Shown: positions 51,601-60,600 of the stretch, piece after piece | Position numbering within the stretch: position 1 is the first letter of the stretch | Layout: every line of letters begins with the position of its first letter | NCBI GenBank assembly: GCA_947579665.1 | Contig: OX388346.1 | Span: forward strand, 93,064,615 to 93,128,614 | Origin: Sympetrum striolatum | Taxonomy: Eukaryota; Arthropoda; Insecta; Odonata; Libellulidae | Length of the DNA stretch: 64,000 nt | Reading direction: 5' to 3' | The notes under the pieces: generated by a model | Told to the model about the DNA's origin: nothing | The model's database searches: none | The model's input: the letters and a program-made list of their open reading frames with translations, nothing else | Program-made: the position numbers and the translations under genes

Positions 51601-54600
51601 GCTACGGAAATTGTCCAGTTTCATGCGAAGGGCAAGCTCTTCAGTTTTCTCTTTTATCATTGTTCCGCTGATTGGAATTCCTAGAGATCGCTGCTGGGTG
51701 AACCATTCAAATAGAATGGACTCCAACTCCGTATTATCCGCTAATCGTAGTTTTTCACACCCTCCTGGAGTGTTTTGCATCATGAATGCAGACTTCATTT
51801 TTTCTTTGTTCTTCAAAATCGGAAAAATAGAGTCGACGATGACATGCCATACCGTCTGCCGATTTCGGATTTACTCGTGGTTTCTCTTTCGCACAATTAA
51901 AAATTTCTTTGCTAAATCTAAAGCCTTTCTTTTACTCTCCATCACAGAACAGTCACACTAGAAACTCAGTTATTGGAACGGACGCACGTCTAATGATCAA
52001 CTGATGGAAGTGCGACGACCATCATGTGGAAAGGCACCCCTAATTCATATCAAATTTCTTTCTCAAGATATTTTTCATTCACATGCTTCATAACTAATGA
52101 CAGTGACGCGAGGGAGAGATTACCCTGGAAATCCGCAGCAGCGCTGCTTATATCTCTTATACTCTCTCCAATTAGACGATTTGGTGCAAAGTTTCGAATG
52201 AAAACGAATCTCACAGGTGGATGCCAATAAAATGGAAACTCGATTCAAACTGCTGACAAGAGGGATCATCGACGAAAATAAACAAGATACAAGGGGATAA
52301 GATATAGGAGACGTGAGGGACAAAGGAGATAGTGAAACGTCTTCGATTATGAGATAAGCTACCTGCAAGGCGAATATAGGACCGTGACACTCGTTATAAC
52401 GATACCTCAGAATTTGATCACTCGTTATAATGGACGTAACTCCCTATCCTTTTTGCTGTGAGACGGACAACGTCCAATGAATCACTCGCTATAACGCAAC
52501 TCTCGTTATATGCCGTACTCGTTATAACGGACTTCTACTGTATATCTTCATGTGAAATCCAAGGGGAAAAACTGCTAAGAATTTTTTATTTGATAATTCC
52601 CAGCAGATTAACTCTTACATCTCAACAAAATCTTTGATAATTGAAACAAACAAAATAAGACTGAAAGTTTCATAGATGTAATAAGAGCCAGGTGCGACTC
52701 CAGAGAGTTTGGAATCAAAGCTCTCAAATATTCCAGTCTGGAATCATTACTAAATTATGATATTAAGGCTGCTCTAGCGCTTAAAGAAAAAGCAGTTTTC
52801 AGACTGTTGGCTTTTCCCTCATTATGAATAGATAGATGAATTCTGTTTTCACTATTTGATGCTTGAAAGATGTATCTACAGGTTATTCATTTCCATTCAT
52901 GCATATTACTAACCACATTTGAGGAAAATTGTTAAACATACAAAATTGATTATTTTCAGCAGACTGCTACTTGGTTATAAGATGCGATAGCCAAATCAAC
53001 TTTTGAATACGCCAAAGCAGTATCCTTTATCTTTGAATTCAGATACAACATATTCATAAATTATAACAAATCTGGGAAAAGCAGAGTGCATACAGAGCTT
53101 ATTTGAATGCATTAGGAGAGACTACAGTGGCGTTACTGGCGGCAGTGAGAAGGGGCCCCCTTTCCACCTTTCCCCTCCTCCAACAACGACACTCAGAAAA
53201 CCCAACAACCCTAAAATGTAATCTCACCCACATGTGAGAGCGTTATTGATACTTCAAACAGAAGTAAAACTAGTGACATATCTGGCAAAAGGTGAAGCAC
53301 AGTTTGGCCATCGGTCTTTCGGGAATCTTTTTGAATTTAGATCTACATCCAGTGATCCGCCAGTGGCGTATGGCAGGGAGTGATTTAAAAGCAACAATGC
53401 TTATATTCCGTTGATGCTTTGCGGAACAAATGATCGGTTATTTTCGTATCTTTATTGCAATGCAAATGACCATCAGAGGGCTTTCATAGTATTTTTCCAA
53501 TTGTGAAACTGCTGTATCATTTAATTAATCCTTACCCCTACAGAGTAGTTGCTTGGGTAATATATATTCCCCAAATAACCTGCGTTTTAGTGTATCATAA
53601 CAAAAATGGCTTTTAATATTTACTAGGAGAGTGTAAACTATTGGCATGAATACATTATTCCGATAATATTCTTCTGTGGTTATTATATATTATAGCTGCC
53701 AATTCAGTGGTGCTTTTCCAAATCCAATTGAATTCTTCCTCAATGTTTTGTGCCGTTTTCCAGCAGGGAAATGGGTCCATAGCACAGGGGTGGAAAATAA
53801 ATTTAAGTACACTCTGGGATCAGCTATTGGCATTGGCTAATACTTGTGAATTACCGTATACATGAATATATTATGTTGAGCTCTGGTGGTGGAAATTCGA
53901 CGGGAGCTTCATTGATTATAAAATCTTCATCACCTTTCCTCTGTTACTGTTGACCTTTTCCTGAGCATCATAATGCTGTAAGTATCATCAGATTCAGAAC
54001 TCCATTTTTCAGGTGCTTTCTCTTGCCATCTTACTCTTAGTTATCCTCATCGTCAGTTAGCATTAAAAGGTACCGTATTTCCCTATAAGACGCACTTTTT
54101 TACTCCAAAATATGCTCACTGCGTCAGTCACTCAGCCTGTGTCTTATGCGCTGATGGTATGCAGATATACCTCCGTCCTATAATTAGCAAGCTGATTCGC
54201 TGGGATAAATGCATACCATTAGGTATTTTTTAGCATATCAGGCATTGAAAATAGTTCAGTTAATTACAAATTTCGATCACTTTTTTGATTAAATAGTAAG
54301 GAATTCAGTTTTAATATTTCAATGACAGAACTTTCTTTAAAAACATTCCCAGGTAAATCGGAAATGCATACAATGTAGCACGTTTTGTTTAATCTCGCAT
54401 TTGGTGCTGCTGCAAAACTTATACACATTGGGCCAAAGGAGATGTCATCCCTATGCTAATACATTGTATCTCTCGCGATAAAGAGTTTACCAGCACTTAA
54501 CCTTATGTAACAAAGTATGAGTTTTTTTGTAAATTCTTAGCTGAAAAATCAAGGTGCGTCTTACACGCCGGTGCATCTTATAGGCCGGGAAATACAGTAA

Positions 54601-57600
54601 TTAATCAATTCTCATTCTACTTTATCCTTTGTAGTATTTTATTTGCCATTTCAGGTAATGAAATTAAACAAAAATAAAATCGTACATTTCAGAATGCAGA
54701 ACACGTGCAGAATTTCCTTAGCCTAAAGAGAAGAGACAGCGTTTCTTATTTTCTATCAACAATTTATCCATAATTTCAAGGCAGAGGAAGATCAAAACCC
54801 TATCACTTATTGTTAGAGACCTGCTGACGATGTAATCTCAATCCACAGGGCCCAAACGATTAGCTCAAAAGGATGATAGGAGAAACCGAAATTATAACAA
54901 AGCGATGTTTCAACATGCGTTGGCTAAACAAAGAAAAAGTCAGCAGTTTTAATCAAAACAAATTTGCCAAAACACATTCAAAAATACCAGAAATATTTGT
55001 TTGATTTTGGCCTCTTTTCATAGTGAAAAAATCAGCACACAATTAGGCTGAGCTTCAAAACACATGAATTATAAACGCCAAAATAATAGTAAGAATTATG
55101 CATCATGAAAAGAATAAAATTACGATAAATTATTACAAACATGTTTTAAATATGGAGATTATTCACACTTTTGATAGGGCAAAAAATACTCTATCCAAGA
55201 AAAATTAAACAAGTTAAAGCAATTTTAACAAAAGCCTACGTAGGAATAGGCCCATCACTCTAAGAAGGAACAATAGCAAACTTACATTAGTTGATGATGT
55301 TCTATCATTCTAACGAGTAATTTATTCAATGTATCTGTAATTACTGCAAAGTCTTCATAAAACATTGAGATAGTTTCATGCCTTTCCATCCAGTGTATTT
55401 CTCACAAGATGCCTGATTTTCCTCCCATTTATTTATTTAAAATATTACCTCTTTTATCAGAAAAATAAAATAAATTTATTACTTAGCACATAAATCTAAA
55501 ACATTTTCTAATTACCATTATTTCACAGGATTTAGACAAACCAAAATGAGTGAATGTAGTTGGGAACTCAGCTGTATAAACAGAAGTTTTATGTGTTTGA
55601 AAAACAGCACCAACCTAATCAAAATCAATGGCGCTTACATTATCGGTGCCTTTATGAGCCTAACTTCGAATATCAACATTTAATTTCTGAATGACTTGAC
55701 AACTTTTTTCAACTACATCCCCTCCAAATTTCAGTCTTTCTCTAAAATATAATGCAAATGTTTCATCGTGCAAGACAACGGAACCAGTAAATGTTCTTTT
55801 ACTTTTTTTTTGTATGCATATATAAAATGTAAGCTCAAACGAGATGGCAAAGTGTTGACTGTCATTTCGTTAAATGCAATGGAAAAATATTTTCCTTTCT
55901 CCAAAACGAGATTTTCAAAATTTCTTAGCAACATTTCAATCACCGCTCTATAAGAGAAATTTAAAAAGAAAGCAGTGAATCACTCCTTCGAGGAGTAACA
56001 TAGTTTCGTCAATGAACACGATGTAACCATACCTTAATGAGAAGGAAAAGAATTCTGTTTTTCTAAAATTTAAAATCTCTTGTCTCCGCGAACGTGATCC
56101 CACCATGTGGCAATTTTATGACCAATCATAAGGTCAAAACTGTCAGGTATATAAGGGAAGTAACATAGCATTTGCCCGGCCACCTTTTGAGTGTTATCTC
56201 ACACTTCTCCCTCCTCCGAAGGCATCCCCATCCCACGACGGACGAGGGGGAATCTTCCCCTCCAACGGTGGAGATTTTGCGAACTAAATCAGATGGTGGG
56301 TAAACTCAGGAATCTTGGAGTGCTAGAGCAGCCTTAACCCTCGAGTACTCGCATCCCAAATCGTCTCGCCAGTACTCGCGTTGGGTCGAATCGACATCTT
56401 CCAAAGGGTAAATTGTCTCAAAATGTACTGAATTAAGTTTTAATTCATTATGTCATGTTAACGGTTAACCTGGTTATTAAAATAAAATCAAATAAATATT
56501 TTCAAATTATTTTAATATTCTGTAAAAATTCGATATCCCTGACACCAACTATATGGCTGATGAATTTGGAATATTGCGTATAAAAAGTAAACTGTTTAAA
56601 AATAAAATAACATTTAATATACTAATGATAATTATTAATTATATGAAATTTATATAATATCTTTAAAAATTAAGGTGGAAACAAGGTCAAAAATGTAATA
56701 TTCTTATGTCTTTCATCTACCTGTCACTACCGCTAAGAAAAATTTGTTTAAATAATTAAACTTCCATTTCTGATTTGGCGAAAATGCATGACTGGTTCAG
56801 AACATTCTAAAACTCAGCTACTATGAGAAAGAAGAGGTAAAAAAGCACTAATAAAAAGATATGGAATTTTAAAATTCACATGGGTCGATTCGACCCAGAC
56901 TCCAGTACTGGAGGGTTAATGTGAATTCTCAAAAGAAAATTAACTGGAAACGACCTGATAAGACTTCTTTTCCACCTTCTAGGCCGCTGCTCTAGGCAAA
57001 TGATCCATCTTGTCACAGAATTCAGACATTCAGTTTTGAAGACCTCAATATGCAATGACCTGACAGGACTCAGATTAAGACATTTTACGATTCTATCCTT
57101 TTTTAGGAACAGTTTAAGAGACAAACCTGAGGTGATAGTTGAAGTCCAGTCCTCAAGTTCTTTCTCGGAGTTAAACTGGAGACGCAGTGGTGTGGGCACA
57201 AGCTTAGCATGGATAGCAAGTCGAGGGTGAGAATATGACTTGAGAGGAGCCGTAGAATCAGACTCTTGAGGTGAGGGAGAAAGCATATTCTTGTCAGAAT
57301 CTCCTGATGCCCACCCTCTGCTGCTAGACACACATCGTATGTATGATATATTCCACTGCAACTAAAATCAGAAGAAAATTTAGGATATGAAGCTAATTAA
57401 AACTAACTATAGAACAAACAACAAATGATGATGAAGTATTTTAATTTTTTAGAATAATGATGTGAAGTATTGGCCAATTCCGTTCCTTCATAAAATTCTG
57501 TATCTTCCATTGGTTGATATCAGCATATAATCTCAAGTAATAATGATATTTTGAAAAGAAACAACAGATCAACAAGTATTCCAGCAGAACAAAGAGTTGA

Positions 57601-60600
57601 TTGATTGAAGAGTTGAATTTTCTCTTCTAGTGCTGCCAATTTCTGAGAATTACAATCCTGAATTTGAAGTAGTGGAGTAACTTCGACAGGAATGATTGTT
57701 TCTATTTGGGTATTCAAATGAAAAGGTACAAAATGACCCTATGGGTAAAATTGAAGTCTTCATCCAAATTAAACACCAGAGGCCTGAGCACAATTATCCC
57801 ACTATTTCACGATCTGAAGGATTCCCTGTTCCCAGAATTCATGTGGATGTGACGAGAGGAAGTCCTTTGCTGATTGATTGTGTGTTCTATCCAATTGACG
57901 TGGCACTGCGTATAAGGACATCAACATGTTCACATTGTAAAATCCGACAATTGATCAGATTTCTGACTACAGATGATGTTAAACTGGCCGATATTCATCG
58001 TCAGATGGTGGCCGTATATGGGGAAACTGTGTGTTTGACAAGTCCACTGCTTCACCATAACGTGCATCACATGTCTCCAGGGTCTCACAAAGTGTACTGA
58101 CGAAGTTCAAGATGGATCAGCTTAACTCTTAAGATGTGGGAGTATTTTTCTTTCGCGACAGTCATGTGCGGGAGGAAAGTTATAGAAACGGTCCCTTCTC
58201 CTGGTGATCAAACTAGCTGCAGCAGGAAGAGAACCCTGTAATCAGGGTAACCTTTTTCCGATGCCCACGGTCAGCTGTTATAGCTCAAGACTTCTGGTTG
58301 CTCCTCTAAAACGGAAGCAATTGCCAATGATTTGATTGTTTGATAACGATCTTTGATTGAAATAGCTGTCCAATTTTTTCCCTTGATGTTAGCTGATTAA
58401 TTTGATACCAAACAGTTAGTAGATACATTGATTTTTAACGTGTGAGGAAATATGAAAGTACGAATGCACTGTAAATCTTGGAATTATCCAGAGGGCGGAA
58501 ATCCCCGGGGAAGGGTTTTCCACATTTAGGACAGTGCAAAAGATTTTTCGAGCGTGCGTCTCATTCACAGGCAGCGCCATAAAATTGGAGAAGGCCAAGC
58601 ATCGGCAAGGAAGAGCAGGTCAAACATTTAAAAACGTTTTTCCCACAGTTCTCGCATTCTGACAGGAAAACGTTTTTATACATTACTCGCAGCTTAAGGG
58701 TTAAGCATCCTCCCTACAGCCCAGAAATGTCATCCTGCAACTTCCTACAGTTTGGTCCACTTAAAAAAACATCCCAAAGGGTATGACGAACTAAAGGACA
58801 CAGTGAAGGGCTGGCTCTTATTCTGGAAACAGGGAATCCTTGCATGGAATTGGACGGATAATGCAATCAACTAGTAAAGACTTGGTCTTATCACAACTAT
58901 AGGAATTTTAGGAACACGGAATCCTTCGGCTCGTGAAACAGCGGGATAGTTGTATTCAGGCCTCCAGTGTTTAATTTGGATAAAGACTTCAACTATAACC
59001 ACAGTGTCATTTTGTACCTTTTATTAGAAAACCCTAATACTTGCAAAAGATTATAGAGGGCACTTCAAAGTAAGTGAATGATCAAGTTAGAAGAAAGAGA
59101 TTCCTGCAAACTGAATGCCTTACATAAAATAAGCCGAATATCAAGAAACAATTTCTGTTGTTGTTGTAATAGTGGCAGAGGTGTTTTCTTTCTCTATAAT
59201 TTTTTTGAGAGGTACAAAAATTAAAAAAATGCAAATTTTAAGCAATAACTATTTTTTCTCAACAAACATTATTGAGGTAATGGCTGCATAGCAAGAAGAA
59301 TAATTTATGGATGGATTTAGAATTTTGTTACCTGGATTTAAGTTTCTATTTTGTTTCCACACTTACTTTACCAAAGAAGCAAATATTGTGATATCTGTAC
59401 TAGTGATTAATTTTTACCTAAAAAACTAATTCCCACTGATTCTTAAACAAAATATCCTAAAGAGTCTAGTAAAAATAGTTAGTTAAGATAAAATCAGCAT
59501 CATCCACTTTTTGACAATTCTTTGAATATAATCCATAGAGGAAGCCTTCACTATGTGGGACTAAAACAAAGATAAAATAAAACCTGATGATGAACTAACT
59601 CTGTTCGAAACTGGTCGTTCAAATAAAGTACCTCAACGGAATTTTACATAGTGAATTTATTTCTCCTGTGATGGAAATCTGCATAGTGAAGGTTTCCACT
59701 ATAGATTATATTTTCATTTACCAAATCTTCGAATATTTTTAAATGAATGAAAATTTAATTTTTATTTTCAATCACTTTCAACTGCATATAATTTACTGAT
59801 AAAAATCTTTCTTATAACTCTCTTTATAATAATTAATTACCAGCATTTGTAATTTAAATACATACTTGTAAGCTAATTAAAATGTTATATAACCATTTTT
59901 ATATGAAAAATCCATTTAAAGTTATCACCGATTAAAATAAAATTTATTTGATTTAGAGCCTAAAACCAATTGAGGCCACAAAAAAGCACAGTTTCAGTTA
60001 AAGAAAACATCTCCAAGCAAATAAGCCATAGCTATAGCAAAGCATCCAAAGAGCAAGCAGAATATCCTATTTATAATCACTTTTAATATTACAATTATCA
60101 AGCAAGAATGAAATAACATAGTTTTTCTGCAGCAAAATAAATATCAAAATATTTATAAGTGTGGAGAAGAAAAATGAACAAAAGAGGCTTAGAGTATGCT
60201 TGTCTTAAAAGAGTATATCTGTAAGACATGCAACTGGAATTCAATTCAAGTCTCAAAGTTAAGATATCAGAGGTAAGAAGCTGAACACTTTAAGGTAAGA
60301 CAGGGAATAAATGTTTAAAAGAAACCATAACACCATACCAAAGTTCTAGATCTATCTGGGTTGAGAATGGTCAAAGACCCAGTCTGTTGACCTTCTTCGT
60401 TTTCTGCTGACCCACAGAACCACTCCAACTCCACAAAGCATTCTTCTTGAGATAGAGATGAACAAGGAATGTTGCAGAAAGCTTTACCAGATTTTATCCA
60501 AGATGAACTATAAACAGAATAAAAGATAATTAAAAGGGAATTTAATTTAAAAACTTCTGGCCAGGTAGCCTAGATGGTTATGCATCCTCCCGGATAGAGG

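Larger units (their letters stand above)
49331..52540 (-). mobile_element. Tigger-like (pogo superfamily) transposon, near-complete copy
   Basis: TA duplications at 49329-49330 and 52541-52542 flank the ends CAGTAGAAGTCCGTTATAAC and GTTATAACGGACTTCTACTG, a perfect 20-base inverted repeat. It encodes a CENP-B-type helix-turn-helix and DDE transposase on the - strand. It is the longest copy in the window and the likely ancestor type of the deleted relatives at 18649, 23555 and 42651. A 94-base piggyBac MITE is nested at 49902. Confidence 0.93.

Noticed and set aside
55731..55943. 70-codon - strand frame with a protein-like look
   Set aside because: No motif, no partner exon and stops immediately downstream; possibly a very old transposon piece but not supportable.
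57520..57717. 65-codon - strand frame as an extra TECPR1 exon
   Set aside because: The exons at 60339 and 57355 already join in phase 0 with continuous PH-domain similarity, and this frame has no matching splice sites.
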